The notes: generated from the letters alone by a model not told the origin. Shown: positions 17,523-26,861, counted from the first letter of the stretch. The stretch is DNA of 64,000 nucleotides from Bacteroides faecium (GCF_012113595.1 NZ_CP050831.1:1550001-1614000), one strand, 5' to 3'. Translations and numbers: made by a program.

Positions 17523-17755
17523 AGTTGTGAAACTACTGAAATTTTTAGGTATTAGAAAAAGGTAATATATAAAGGTATTAGTTTATAAAATTAAGGTATT
17601 AGATTTTAAGATTAGTTTTTAGGAAAAAGATTGTTTTGATTAGGTATTAGTAAAAAGTAGTTTTCAGATAACTAGTAAATGAAAGATGAAGAAAAAGAAG
17701 AATCCCATTAAGGGGGATTCTTTAAGGTGGGGCGGAATGATTCGCTCTTTTTTTG
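17523..17755 (+). ncRNA. Candidate small RNA with four AGGTATTAG repeats
   Basis: The expected transcript starts near 17523. At its 5' end is a 6-bp hairpin with a GNRA loop, GTAGTT-GTGA-AACTAC (17521-17536). Four exact copies of AGGTATTAG follow (17547, 17573, 17594, 17642), then a hairpin GAATCCC/GGGATTC near 17700-17720. A short GC-rich stem (17732-17745) and TCTTTTTTT end it, a Rho-independent terminator. Two small frames start here: 10 codons at 17681, and 55 codons at 17686-17853, which runs through both this terminator and the TlpA terminator and is doubtful. An RNA with repeated seed sites is the simplest reading. The rest of the gap (17160-17480) shows nothing I recognise. Confidence 0.5.
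17547..17650 (+). repeat. Four direct repeats AGGTATTAG
   Basis: Exact copies at 17547-17555, 17573-17581, 17594-17602 and 17642-17650, in AT-rich DNA. Starts are 26, 21 and 48 bp apart, so they are not on a constant helical phase. They lie just after the strong promoter and so should be transcribed. Confidence 0.8.
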
Positions 17756-17810
17756 TGCCTTGTCGGGAGATACGTAGTGCTCTTTTTTTAAAGAGACTTT
17801 CTGAGAAAAG

Positions 17811-17839
17811 AAAAAGTCCCGAAGAAAACTTCCGGGACT
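17811..17839 (-). terminator. Terminator of the SusC-SusD-TlpA unit
   Basis: AGTCCCG (17815-17821) pairs with CGGGACT (17833-17839), with further partial pairing in the loop. On the minus strand it is followed by TTTTTC. It lies 31 nt past the TlpA-like stop codon. Confidence 0.75.
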
Positions 17840-17869
17840 CTTTCGTGCAGTAATGAATGAGTATTCCTG

Positions 17870-18946
17870 TTATTTCAAGACCTCGTTCAATTTCTTTTCA
17901 ATTTCCTCACCTCTGAGATTTTTTCCTATAATCATGCCGTTCGGGTCTACTAACAGAGTGGCAGGAATAGCTCTTATGCCATAGACGGCAGCTCCTTCGC
18001 ACTTCCAACCTTTTAAGTCGGACATCTGCGGCCATGTGATGCCCAAATCCTTTATTCCCTTCATCCATGCTTCTTTCTTACTATCCAAAGAGATGCCGAC
18101 AACTTCAAATCCTTTGGGAGCAAACTTTTCGTAAGCTGCCTTCACGTGTGGCATTTCTCCGCGGCAAGGACCGCACCATGAAGCCCAGAAATCAATCAAT
18201 ACATATTTCCCTTTTCCTATATAGTCTGATAAAGCAACTTCCTGACCGTTTACATCTTTCATTTTGACATCTGTATATTTCTGCCCAACTTCAGCGCGTT
18301 TCATGGCAACCTGATGCTTGATTACGGCTTGAGTATATCCGTTTTCTTTCATAACGGGAGAAGCAGCGGCAAGAATTTTTGTAACTTCCTCGCTTGACAG
18401 GCTGCTTTCAAACCTGCGGAGTAACTGCGCCCCGACGATATTATTCAGATTTTGGTTGATACATTCTTTTACTACTGCCGTTTGCCTGTTGCTTACGTCT
18501 TCCCACTTCTTTTCCAGTTCCAACATTTTTGCTTTATCCTCCTCTTTCAATTCAGAAGCCTGTTGCCTTAATGCCTTGTATTCGCTGTTGAATGCATTAA
18601 TCTTCTCATTGCAAGCTTCGAGAATGTCATTTGTGGGTGTTCCTGTTGCTTTTCCCGGACTATTAAGTGAGACATTGACCGTTCCGTCCTCAAGGATCAA
18701 AGTTGTCCTGGCTCTGCCCGCTGATACGGTGGCAAAACAAACTTTAGGCTGTGTTCCTTTGAATGTAAAAGCATTATTGCTGATAATTACACTATCCATT
18801 GCGGTAGTCTGGCTGTTTTCTGCATCATTAAGATAAACTGTCTGACCATCCATTCCGCTAGCAGTACCTTTTATGGTATAATTTACTTGTGCAGATGCTG
18901 CGAGTGACATGCATAATGCACATGTCGTGATACTAATTCTGTTCAT
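17870..18946 (-). CDS. TlpA-like thiol:disulfide oxidoreductase with N-terminal DUF4369
   Basis: 358 aa with a Sec signal peptide (cleavage near AASAQ, residue ~19). Residues ~22-115 form a beta-rich DUF4369-type domain, a helical linker spans ~100-210, and the C-terminal ~140 residues are an AhpC/TSA-thioredoxin fold. The redox motif WASWCGPC has both cysteines (Cys258, Cys261) and the cis-proline region is AIPATLLVDPNG. It probably acts as a periplasmic disulfide reductase. It closes the minus-strand SusC/SusD locus, a common arrangement in Bacteroides where the thioredoxin's client is unknown. Confidence 0.88.
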   Translation of the reverse strand: MNRISITTCALCMSLAASAQVNYTIKGTASGMDGQTVYLNDAENSQTTAMDSVIISNNAFTFKGTQPKVCFATVSAGRARTTLILEDGTVNVSLNSPGKATGTPTNDILEACNEKINAFNSEYKALRQQASELKEEDKAKMLELEKKWEDVSNRQTAVVKECINQNLNNIVGAQLLRRFESSLSSEEVTKILAAASPVMKENGYTQAVIKHQVAMKRAEVGQKYTDVKMKDVNGQEVALSDYIGKGKYVLIDFWASWCGPCRGEMPHVKAAYEKFAPKGFEVVGISLDSKKEAWMKGIKDLGITWPQMSDLKGWKCEGAAVYGIRAIPATLLVDPNGMIIGKNLRGEEIEKKLNEVLK

Positions 18947-18988
18947 AATTCGAATATTAAAGTTTTATTGTATGTTCAAGCTATCCGT

Positions 18989-20551
18989 TTATTTCTTTCC
19001 GAGCGGGTCATATGGACGGTTATCTACTTCCAATCCCCATTGCGGATTCTTTTCAATGATAGAATTCGATTTCGGCAGCGTGTAATATTCATTATCAACC
19101 GGAGCCGAATAGGTCTTGCTTCCTATCATATGCGTGATTGTTGTCTGACACCAGGGCTTTCCTGTGTCATACACAAAACGTTTGATGTCAAAGGTACGCT
19201 GATAAGATGAAATAGGCAATTCCCGGCGGCGTTCTTTTAGTATTTCATAAAGTAATTCATCTTCATTTAATGAACTTCCGTTCGGTAAGTCGGTATTATC
19301 ACCGGAATAGCGATACTTACGCAACAAGTTCAGGTCTTTCAACGCATTTGTCTTGTCGGACGTGCGGGCTTCCGCTTCTGCCTTCATTAATAGAAGTTGA
19401 GGATATGTGATACCCTGATTGGTTAGCATTTTGGAACTGCGGCAATACGTCCTTTTTATGCCATCCTCGTATTTAACGTCGCCTACAGTCGTTGAATATC
19501 CTAATATTCTCAAGGCAAATAGCTGGTATCGCCTGTCGGTATCAGGATCGAACAGGGCAAGGAAGTCGTCCGACGGGTAATAAGTGGATTGCCCGTTCGT
19601 GGTGGCGCAACCGGCAGGAGCTGTCCTGTAAAACAGGTTTTCCCGGTGAATGCTTTGGTTGAACAGCAAGTCCTGTCCGCGTAAGTCGAGCGACAGTTCT
19701 TTATCTGTTCCTTCTGCCGGATCGGCATTGGGGTCGTCGTCATAATAACACTGGTTGAAGTCATAAATCATATTATCAACACTTCCTTTCAGCGCGACAG
19801 AGCGGTTCCACGCTTCCGACGCTTCTTTCAGCATGTTCGTCCAGTCCCTCATATACATGAAATATTCTGCCCGCAAAGCATGCACAGCCGCTTTGTTGGC
19901 TCTGCAAGGATTCACTACATTTTCGGGAGCATCCAGTGCATCGTCCAAATCTTTCTTCACAAGCTGCATCAACTCCGCCGTTGTAACCAGGTCGGGATTA
20001 GGCACAGTAGGGTCGCCCGAAGTGCGGTAAGGAATTGTTTTTGTGCTGTTGTCCCCATTAGGGTTATACATCGGGCCATAGCCCAATCCGCCGACCATGT
20101 AAGACCAGGCGCGCCCGGCTTTGGCTTGTGCGATTACAGCTTTGCCGTTTTCCGTTTCGGCAGCGCCGTCCAGACCTTCAATGCCTTCGATGACGTTGTT
20201 AAACAATCCGGCCGCCCGGTATATTCCCCATTCCCATGTGTATTGAGGCTTGATAGGACTTTCGTAAGGAACATTAAACGTATAGGCTGCATATACATCT
20301 TTATTGACATAAGAGCTTATGTATTTATATTTATCCAGGTTCTCGCTTATGGATAAATTATCTGCCAGCATAGAATAAAAAGAGGTATTGTTGTTATCCA
20401 TGAAATGGTACTTGATGGTACTTTCATTGTTTAAAAGATTCTCAAATTCCTCTATCTCTGTCGGTATTAATTTTCCAATGGGCTTCACGTCCAGGAAATC
20501 ACTGCAAGATGAACAAACGATTGGGATTAAAAATAAGTATTTTAGTTTCAT
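18989..20551 (-). CDS. SusD/RagB-family outer-membrane nutrient-binding lipoprotein
   Basis: 520 aa. The signal peptide ends in a lipobox (MKLKYLFLIPIVCSSC), followed by the Asp/Leu-rich start usual for SusD proteins (SDFLDVKPIGKLIPT). TPR-like helices and the C-terminal ERRRELPISSYQRTFDIKRF match the family signature. SusD proteins form the lid over the SusC channel and capture substrate at the cell surface. It lies 11 bp after the SusC stop. The substrate cannot be read from the sequence; no glycoside hydrolase is encoded nearby. Confidence 0.92.
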   Translation of the reverse strand: MKLKYLFLIPIVCSSCSDFLDVKPIGKLIPTEIEEFENLLNNESTIKYHFMDNNNTSFYSMLADNLSISENLDKYKYISSYVNKDVYAAYTFNVPYESPIKPQYTWEWGIYRAAGLFNNVIEGIEGLDGAAETENGKAVIAQAKAGRAWSYMVGGLGYGPMYNPNGDNSTKTIPYRTSGDPTVPNPDLVTTAELMQLVKKDLDDALDAPENVVNPCRANKAAVHALRAEYFMYMRDWTNMLKEASEAWNRSVALKGSVDNMIYDFNQCYYDDDPNADPAEGTDKELSLDLRGQDLLFNQSIHRENLFYRTAPAGCATTNGQSTYYPSDDFLALFDPDTDRRYQLFALRILGYSTTVGDVKYEDGIKRTYCRSSKMLTNQGITYPQLLLMKAEAEARTSDKTNALKDLNLLRKYRYSGDNTDLPNGSSLNEDELLYEILKERRRELPISSYQRTFDIKRFVYDTGKPWCQTTITHMIGSKTYSAPVDNEYYTLPKSNSIIEKNPQWGLEVDNRPYDPLGKK

Positions 20552-20562
20552 GATCTATTCAA

Positions 20563-23500
20563 TTAAAATGAGAATGACAAACCGATATAAAACTCAGGGC
20601 GTAAAGGCAACGAGGTATATCCCTGGTCGTAAGTAGGGCCGGAATAACCGGTTTCATTGACTTCTGCGATTTCAGGGTCTATGTCGACTCCTTTGGCGGT
20701 AATCCTGAATAAATTGCGCATCTGGAAATAGACTCTTGCATTATTCAGATGAATTTTGCTGATGAGTGATCGGTCAAAAGTGTAAGCCAGCGTGACATCC
20801 CGCAATTTCATATAACTGGCGTTCCCAACCAATATATCCAAATACGGGAAATCGAATAAATCCATATTCCAGCTTTTCAGTACCGGATAAATCGCCGTCT
20901 TTTCGTCTCCCGGCTTTTGCCATCTTTCGCCTACATGACGGTTGGAATAGTTGGAGCCGCTAAAGGCATCCTTGCGGTATTTATGACCTAATTTGGCGAT
21001 TAGCATAAATGATAAATCCCAGTTCTTATAACTAAAACTCTGAGTCATGGACATATCGAATTTGGGACGTAAGCTTCCCTGACAATAAACATCTTCTATC
21101 TCGGCATCACCAATCAAGATTTTGTCTCCTTTTGAGTTATAAATCATAGTAGCACCTTCCTCATTCAAACCTGCGAATTTATATCCCCAGATAGAATTGG
21201 CAGGGTATCCGGCAACTGTGACAGAACCTGTGCTCGGTGTGTAACTGCTTGCGTAACTACGGGTTACGTTATATTCTTTCACTTTGTTGTGGTTGTATGC
21301 GAAATTGTAATTGATATTCCATTTGAAATTACGCGTCACAATAGCGTCGGCATCTACCGTTATTTCTATACCGTTATTGACAATCCTGCCTACATTCTTT
21401 GTCAGAGAAGCAAAGCCCGTAGTGGGGTCTATCGCGTCTTTCGCCAGCAGGTCGGAACTGTTTTTGGTGTAATAATCAAAACTAAAGTTCAAGCGGCTGT
21501 CCAGGAAAGAGAGGTCCAGACCGATGTTAGTAGTCTTTGTCTTTTCCCATCTTAGCTGGTTGTTGGGCGGAGAAGCCACTTTGTAGGATACGCCGCCGGT
21601 CGTCTGATTGTAATCTCCCGCTTCCAGAATTAGGAACGGGCCTTCATCCAAAGCGATGTTACCGTTTATACCGTAAGACGCACGGATATTCAGCCTGTTA
21701 ATCCACGGTACATCGAAAAACTCTTCATTGGCGAGCTTATATGTTCCACCCACAGACCAAAGCGGTTTGTGGCGATATTTAGGGTCTGTGCCGAAGAAAT
21801 TGGTTAAATCCATACGTACACTGCCGCTTACGATAAACTTATTGTTGTACTCATAAGAGCCGTTGCCATACCAGGACACGAAACGGTTGTCGCGATAAGT
21901 GTATTCCCCGTTTGTAAATGTCTTATATAACGGGGGACTCCATGGAGAGCCGAACAACATATCCGCATAGTTTACATTGCCGACAAAATCTTTTAAATTC
22001 ATTGGGATAAACGAGCCGGCTACTTCATTATATCCCGCACGGGTTGCCATGGTGTTATAATCATACGTAGAACGGCGCACTTCGTTACCGGCAAGGATTG
22101 TGACGCGGTGTTTATCATTCAGGAATGAACGGTTGTAATTGATTTGGGTACGCACTGTCCAATCCTCGCTTACATTTCTTTTTTCGTTGATAACAGCACC
22201 GTCGGGCAAATAATGGTTTACGGTATTTGTCTTGGATGTCGCGTCGTTATAGGCGATGCGTACAGCGTAAGAATCCGCCTGGCGCAGTTGTTTGTATTGG
22301 TAATTGCCCCTTTGCCACACTCCGCCGACCTCGATATTCAGCCCTTTCATAATATCCAGACGCAGTTTGCCGCTGATTCTTGTGCTGAAGTTCGTAGTGC
22401 TTATTGCGTCTTTATAAACATCCTCGATCGGATTATACGTCCAGTCTTTCATGCCGGGCGTATTCTGGTAAGTTTTCACTTTATATTGGCTGAGTCCCCA
22501 TACATTACATGGCTTCCCGTTTTCGTCCACAATGGCAGTATAAGGCTGCAAATCGGAGCCGCTGCTATATCCGGTCAGGGCCGAATAGGTCGTATTGGGC
22601 TCATTGGTACGGTTGTATAAGATATTTGCCCCTAAGTCTATGGTTAAGAACTTATAAGGTTTCCATTGGTTGTTGAAGTCCAGAATCAGCCTGTCCTCAT
22701 TCGTATTGATGAAGCTGCCCCTTTTGTAATTATAATTGGCTGCTACATTGTACATATAGTTATTTTCACCACCGGAAATGGCTACATTGTGCTGGTGGCT
22801 CAACTGGTTGCGGAACATGTACTTCTCAATCTGTTTCAAGCCGTTTACCTGGCGAAGTTGGTTTATTTCCGCCATCGCTTCGCTCTGTGTTATCTTATTA
22901 TTATGTGCCTGCATCAACAGATAACTCACTCTGCTCATATTACCCTCATCCAGAGGGTCGTAACTGTCCGGTGACTGATTGAACAAGTCAATCTCGGCAT
23001 CAATATAATCCGACGAAGATGCCCTGTTCAATTTGCTTAAATCAGGTTTTAGCGTGACGTTGAATGAGCCTTTGTAAGAGACTACCGCCTTTCCTTTCTG
23101 GCCGCGCTTCGTTGTGATGACGATAACCCCGTTGGCTGCCCGCGAACCGTAGATAGAGGCGGCTACACCATCCTTGAGCACCGTGATATTCTGGATATTG
23201 TCAGGGTTCAAGTCTTCCAGTTTTCCTTCGATAGGATAGCCGTCGACTACAAGTAGCGGGGTTTTCTCGGCATTGAAAGTAGAAACGCCCCGGATTTCAA
23301 TATTTCCTTTCTTGTCTATCACGATACCGGCAGCCTGTCCTTCCAGTAAAGATTTCAAGTCGGGTTGCAGTTTGGTTTCCAGTTTGCTGGAAGAAATAAG
23401 CCCGAATGCCCCTGTCACCCTTTCTTTGGATAAGGTCTGATAACCGGTCACTACCACTTCGCTCAATGCTGAAGTGGCAGGCAATAACTTCACGCTTATA

Positions 23501-24081
23501 GCTTTGGTGGTGGGAGTGACCTTTATCATTTGGTCTGCCATGCCTACAAAAGTAAAAGTCAGTACTTCGCCCGGTGCGGCTTTGATTGAAAAGTGTCCGT
23601 TGGCATCCGTGATGGTACCGTTGTTGCTCTTCGGGACAAAGACGCTTACACCTACCAGCCCGTCCCCGTTTTCGTCTACGACAGTGCCCGAAATATTTAC
23701 AGGAGCGTATTTCTTGTCACCGCCTGTCGCTTCTTTTTCCGGATAAAGAAGAATCAGATTCCTTTTAATCTCGTAACGCAACGAAGTCTGTTTGCAGAAA
23801 TCCTGAAGAACTTTTGGCAAAGAGGCGTTTTGATAACTCAATGTCACTGTCTGTCCCGGATGAATGGTCGTTTCTTCGTACACAAAATGCAAATTCGTTT
23901 CCCTTTGCAATTGATTCAGCACTACCCTGACCAGAGTGTTTTGAACATTTATGCTAATCTTCTTGTCGGCTTGGGCAAACGCTTGTGTGCCAACTGTTAA
24001 AGAGAAGAGCATAAAAGTTATAAAACATCTAATCATTAAATTCTTACGAAGAAAAATTTCGTTTAAAACTTTTTTTCCCAT
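20563..24081 (-). CDS. SusC/RagA-family TonB-dependent transporter with STN signalling domain
   Basis: 1172 aa. Order: signal peptide (to about AFAQA); STN domain at ~40-115 (ISINVQNTLVRVVLNQLQ); carboxypeptidase-like beta-sandwich at ~125-210 (ISGTVVDENGDGLVGVSV); TonB plug at ~215-330 with the SusC hallmarks (VVTGYQTLSKERVTGAF, VLKDGVAASIYGSRAANGVI); then a 22-strand barrel ending in a terminal Phe (YIGLSFSF). The STN domain is the part that talks to FecR anti-sigma factors, so this transporter is also a transducer for the ECF system just upstream. Start chosen as the first ATG before the signal peptide; a start at MIRCFITF is also possible. Confidence 0.94.
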   Translation of the reverse strand: MGKKVLNEIFLRKNLMIRCFITFMLFSLTVGTQAFAQADKKISINVQNTLVRVVLNQLQRETNLHFVYEETTIHPGQTVTLSYQNASLPKVLQDFCKQTSLRYEIKRNLILLYPEKEATGGDKKYAPVNISGTVVDENGDGLVGVSVFVPKSNNGTITDANGHFSIKAAPGEVLTFTFVGMADQMIKVTPTTKAISVKLLPATSALSEVVVTGYQTLSKERVTGAFGLISSSKLETKLQPDLKSLLEGQAAGIVIDKKGNIEIRGVSTFNAEKTPLLVVDGYPIEGKLEDLNPDNIQNITVLKDGVAASIYGSRAANGVIVITTKRGQKGKAVVSYKGSFNVTLKPDLSKLNRASSSDYIDAEIDLFNQSPDSYDPLDEGNMSRVSYLLMQAHNNKITQSEAMAEINQLRQVNGLKQIEKYMFRNQLSHQHNVAISGGENNYMYNVAANYNYKRGSFINTNEDRLILDFNNQWKPYKFLTIDLGANILYNRTNEPNTTYSALTGYSSGSDLQPYTAIVDENGKPCNVWGLSQYKVKTYQNTPGMKDWTYNPIEDVYKDAISTTNFSTRISGKLRLDIMKGLNIEVGGVWQRGNYQYKQLRQADSYAVRIAYNDATSKTNTVNHYLPDGAVINEKRNVSEDWTVRTQINYNRSFLNDKHRVTILAGNEVRRSTYDYNTMATRAGYNEVAGSFIPMNLKDFVGNVNYADMLFGSPWSPPLYKTFTNGEYTYRDNRFVSWYGNGSYEYNNKFIVSGSVRMDLTNFFGTDPKYRHKPLWSVGGTYKLANEEFFDVPWINRLNIRASYGINGNIALDEGPFLILEAGDYNQTTGGVSYKVASPPNNQLRWEKTKTTNIGLDLSFLDSRLNFSFDYYTKNSSDLLAKDAIDPTTGFASLTKNVGRIVNNGIEITVDADAIVTRNFKWNINYNFAYNHNKVKEYNVTRSYASSYTPSTGSVTVAGYPANSIWGYKFAGLNEEGATMIYNSKGDKILIGDAEIEDVYCQGSLRPKFDMSMTQSFSYKNWDLSFMLIAKLGHKYRKDAFSGSNYSNRHVGERWQKPGDEKTAIYPVLKSWNMDLFDFPYLDILVGNASYMKLRDVTLAYTFDRSLISKIHLNNARVYFQMRNLFRITAKGVDIDPEIAEVNETGYSGPTYDQGYTSLPLRPEFYIGLSFSF

Positions 24082-24111
24082 AACTTTGTTTTGATTAAAT
24101 GATGTGAAATT

Positions 24112-24170
24112 TCCTGTCTTACAGGATTTTGATTGTTTATTTATAGCGGGAAGGCTCCACCCTTTCCGCT
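24112..24170 (-). promoter_or_regulatory. Two hairpins between FecR and SusC
   Basis: First, AGCGGGAAGG/CCTTTCCGCT (24145-24170, 10 bp with one G-U) overlaps the fecR stop codon. Second, TCCTGT-CTT-ACAGGA (24112-24126) lies 31 bp before the susC ATG. Together they could attenuate or process the message, separating low FecR expression from high SusC expression. No clear -7 box was found in this 87-bp gap; an ECF-type promoter would look different. Confidence 0.4.
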
Positions 24171-25272
24171 ATTCTGTTATATATATTTGATTGTTTTCTC
24201 TGATAAATTTCACGTTCGACACTTTCTCGATTACTTCGATGGCGAAACTTAGTTCGTTGTTGCGGAATATAACTCCGGCAAAGCGTTTGTGTTTCAGCTT
24301 TTCATCATTGAAGCGGATGTCCACGTTGTACCAGCGTGAAAGTTGCGCGGCGATGTCTCCAAGCTCTGTCTTGCGGAACTCATACATTCCTTGCGACCAC
24401 GATGTGAAGAGGCTTGCATCCACATTTTCTACCTTGATATCCCCTGTCCCGTGCATTGCCGCTTGTTGGTTCGGGAGTAGGGTGACCGAAGTTTCCTGAT
24501 TATATATCTTTACTTTCCCTTCTGCTAGCGTCGTATAGATTTTATTTTCCGGATATGCTGAGACATTAAACTTCGTGCCCAGTACCTCTACTTTATTGTC
24601 GGATATGCTGACTATGAAAGGATGTTTGCTGTCTTTGGCAACTTCAAAATAGGCTTCACCTGTCAAAGTAACTTCACGTTTGTCTGCGAAACTGACCGGA
24701 TAACGCAGGCTGCTTTCAGAATTTAACCACACCTTTGTCCCGTCTGCCAGAACCAGCAGGTACTCGCCGCCACGGGGAACGGTTAGCGTATTATATTTGA
24801 GAGTCTTGGGCGTCTCCTTTTTCGTGTCTTGGTAAACAAGTGCTTCATTGGGCTTGCTGACGGCAATTGTGCCTTCCGTGCTCTCTATATTTCCTTCTTT
24901 TGTACCTAAATCTATTTCTTTTCCATCATCAAGGATTAGAGTAGCCTTTCTGCTGCCCATCTCCGGAAAAGAATCGGTTGTGGCGGAAAGGACTGTTTCT
25001 TTATTCAGGAAATTATAAGATAAAGAAGTGTAAGCCAGCGTGAAAATAAGCAGGAAAGATGCTGCGACAGCAACCGATGTGTAGGTCACACGGCGTATTT
25101 GTCTCCGGCTTTTCTTTCTCTGAAGGCGTTTCCATGCCTGTGCGGCATCATACTGCTCGATGAAATCGAGGCAACGTCTGATTCTATGATGTTCAAACCA
25201 TGTCTTTGCCGCTTTCTTATGTTCGCTCAGGTTATCGAACTGCTCATGAGGTTTTTTCATATCTTTGCTCAT
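24169..25272 (-). CDS. FecR-family anti-sigma factor
   Basis: 367 aa. A cytoplasmic N-terminal segment of ~85 residues binds the sigma factor. One membrane helix follows at ~88-108 (YTSVAVAASFLLIFTLAYTS), then a periplasmic FecR domain (LTVPRGGEYLLVLADGTKVWLNSESSLRYPVSF, ~165-260) and a C-terminal DUF4974-like domain (ISRWYNVDIRFNDEKLK, ~290-367) that contacts the STN domain of SusC. It holds the neighbouring ECF factor inactive until the transporter signals. Lies between the sigma and SusC genes in one transcriptional direction. Confidence 0.94.
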   Translation of the reverse strand: MSKDMKKPHEQFDNLSEHKKAAKTWFEHHRIRRCLDFIEQYDAAQAWKRLQRKKSRRQIRRVTYTSVAVAASFLLIFTLAYTSLSYNFLNKETVLSATTDSFPEMGSRKATLILDDGKEIDLGTKEGNIESTEGTIAVSKPNEALVYQDTKKETPKTLKYNTLTVPRGGEYLLVLADGTKVWLNSESSLRYPVSFADKREVTLTGEAYFEVAKDSKHPFIVSISDNKVEVLGTKFNVSAYPENKIYTTLAEGKVKIYNQETSVTLLPNQQAAMHGTGDIKVENVDASLFTSWSQGMYEFRKTELGDIAAQLSRWYNVDIRFNDEKLKHKRFAGVIFRNNELSFAIEVIEKVSNVKFIRENNQIYITE

Positions 25273-25352
25273 TTTATCAATCCTTTATAATAAGGAGTAT
25301 AAAAGTTGCAAAATGGGTGACATAAGAAGAAAAAAATATAAAATTAATTATT

Positions 25353-25928
25353 TTATAGCCATAAAAGTATTAGGTTATTATCCTTGCGCAGGCGCTTCAA
25401 AGCACGTGAGAGATGCGTTTTCAAGGTATTTACGGATATATTCAGTTCTTCGGCGGCTTCCTTGTATTTTTTATTTTCGAGGATGACGGCTTGCACGGCG
25501 GAGAGTTCTTGTTTAGGCAGCTTTTCCAGTTCTTCCATAATTTTCTTTTCCCTTTCTCTCAGTTCTTCCTCATCGGTGATGGATTCGGTAATATCTATTT
25601 CCGTATCGAAAAGTTCTTCCATTGAGACGAGGTTGTTCTTCCTTAACGATAAGTAAGAGTTGTTTCGTATGGAATAAAAGAGGTAGCTACGCAACTTGAC
25701 AGCAATATTCAGGTACGTTTTTTTCTCCCAAAAGGAGATGAAAAAGTCTTGTACGATATCTTCCGCCATGACAAAAGAGTCTGTCAACTGCACGGCATAA
25801 AGGCAAAGAGGCATGTAATAGGTATCAAACATCAATTTGAACGCACTTTGGGGATTGGTGCGATACAGTTTCAATATGAGCTTGTCTTTTTCGTCGTAAT
25901 ATTTTTGTTTCTCTTGAAATCTGTTCAT
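25353..25928 (-). CDS. ECF sigma-70 factor (first Sus locus)
   Basis: 191 aa. Region 2 (~20-90) has AFKLMFDTYYMPLCLYA and AEDIVQDFFISFWEKK; region 4 (~130-185) ends in the helix-turn-helix KYKEAAEELNISVNTLKTHLSRALKRLRK. This is the RpoE-like group typical of Bacteroidetes Sus loci. It should drive the SusC/SusD/TlpA genes downstream and is restrained by the FecR protein encoded 80 bp away. It is the first gene of the minus-strand locus. Confidence 0.94.
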   Translation of the reverse strand: MNRFQEKQKYYDEKDKLILKLYRTNPQSAFKLMFDTYYMPLCLYAVQLTDSFVMAEDIVQDFFISFWEKKTYLNIAVKLRSYLFYSIRNNSYLSLRKNNLVSMEELFDTEIDITESITDEEELREREKKIMEELEKLPKQELSAVQAVILENKKYKEAAEELNISVNTLKTHLSRALKRLRKDNNLILLWL

Positions 25929-26195
25929 TACCTACTGCTTTTAGTTTTGCAAAGAAACGAAAAAAAAACTTTCAAGGAACATTTTGATAATTATTAATAG
26001 TAGATATTGGTAACTCAGCGAGCAGATAATTTCATACTCATCAATATACCTTAATAATGATGCGTGTTAATGATTTCAGTCATTATTTTCTTTTGCTTTC
26101 CATTTTAGTTTTTATTTAATTGTTTGTTCATTCTCTTCACATTGAGATAACTCTCAATTTATCAGTCATTTTATGTGATTCGTTGATTGAAAACA

Positions 26196-26216
26196 CCTCT
26201 TTCACATCCTTCACAG
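26196..26216. repeat. Left copy of an inverted repeat flanking HU-VirE
   Basis: Read on the minus strand it begins CTGTGAAGGATGTGAA. The same sequence with one change occurs in opposite orientation at 28536-28557, so the two copies bracket the HU-VirE pair. Part of it lies in the hairpin past the HU stop codon. The rest of the 25929-26195 gap shows no gene. Confidence 0.5.
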
Positions 26217-26234
26217 CCGTCACCGTGAAGGATG
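26205..26234 (-). terminator. Hairpin over the HU stop codon
   Basis: CATCCTTCAC (26205-26214) pairs perfectly with GTGAAGGATG (26225-26234), and the stop codon of the HU-like gene lies in the loop. No T-run follows on the minus strand (TGAAAGAGG), so it may protect the 3' end rather than terminate. Confidence 0.4.
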
Positions 26235-26861
26235 CTCCGCATCTCTCGACACCCCATAATAACCGGGAGCAGGCACATACATCGGCTGGTTACGCAAGCC
26301 GATATTCACCAGCTTTCCTTCTCCACGCAGACGGACCAAATGCGCTTTTGCCGTCGTACGGGCCAAGCCGCATATCTCTTGAAAATCACGACGGGTCATC
26401 ATCTTATGTCCGGCAAAATATTCTTTCAACAGCATATCAATCTCCACTTCCGAAACTTTCTCCGAATGGCGGACGTACTTGGACTGACTGGCACGGACGC
26501 CAACAAAATGTCCTTTCAGATTAGTGTCAGGACGGAAACGGACTGTTTTAAAAGTTACCTTATTGGTCTTGTGCGGAGTACTGCGGGTCACTTTCCCCGT
26601 AGCCGCCAAAGTGGGGAAAAAATAACCGATTCCCTCGATATGCACTTCTTTCCCCTCACTCAACGACTCGCCGAGAATCTTCGACAGGTTGTCGAGCACA
26701 TTCTTCACATCGCCCACAGTCAACGAACTGTAATCATGAATCCTGTAACAAAGTGTTTCCGTATCCACCTTACCATTCATAAAGATACGCGGATGCAACG
26801 CTGCCTCTTCTTCTTCCGAAGATGCATTAGGATTTTCATACCAATCAAATACAATAGACAT
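26220..26861 (-). CDS. HU-related histone-like DNA-binding protein with C-terminal extension
   Basis: 213 aa, about twice the length of HU. Residues ~25-125 follow the HU/IHF fold in the Bacteroidales histone-like subfamily: DYSSLTVGDVKNVLDNLSKILGESLSEG, then GIGYFFPTL and VTFKTVRFRPD. The C-terminal ~80 residues (MMTRRDFQEICGLARTTAKAHLVRL, then LVNIGLRNQPMYVP) look like a winged helix, a second DNA contact. It is divergent from the VirE-type ATPase gene. HU-VirE pairs recur in Bacteroides genomes; their role is unsettled. The intervening DNA holds the 22-bp palindrome array, a plausible binding target. Confidence 0.8.
   Translation of the reverse strand: MSIVFDWYENPNASSEEEEAALHPRIFMNGKVDTETLCYRIHDYSSLTVGDVKNVLDNLSKILGESLSEGKEVHIEGIGYFFPTLAATGKVTRSTPHKTNKVTFKTVRFRPDTNLKGHFVGVRASQSKYVRHSEKVSEVEIDMLLKEYFAGHKMMTRRDFQEICGLARTTAKAHLVRLRGEGKLVNIGLRNQPMYVPAPGYYGVSRDAEHPSR

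Noticed and set aside
17686..17853. 55-codon plus-strand frame (MKKKKNPIKGDSLRW...)
   Set aside because: It runs through two terminator hairpins and has no recognisable features. A small protein cannot be excluded, but an RNA is the simpler reading.
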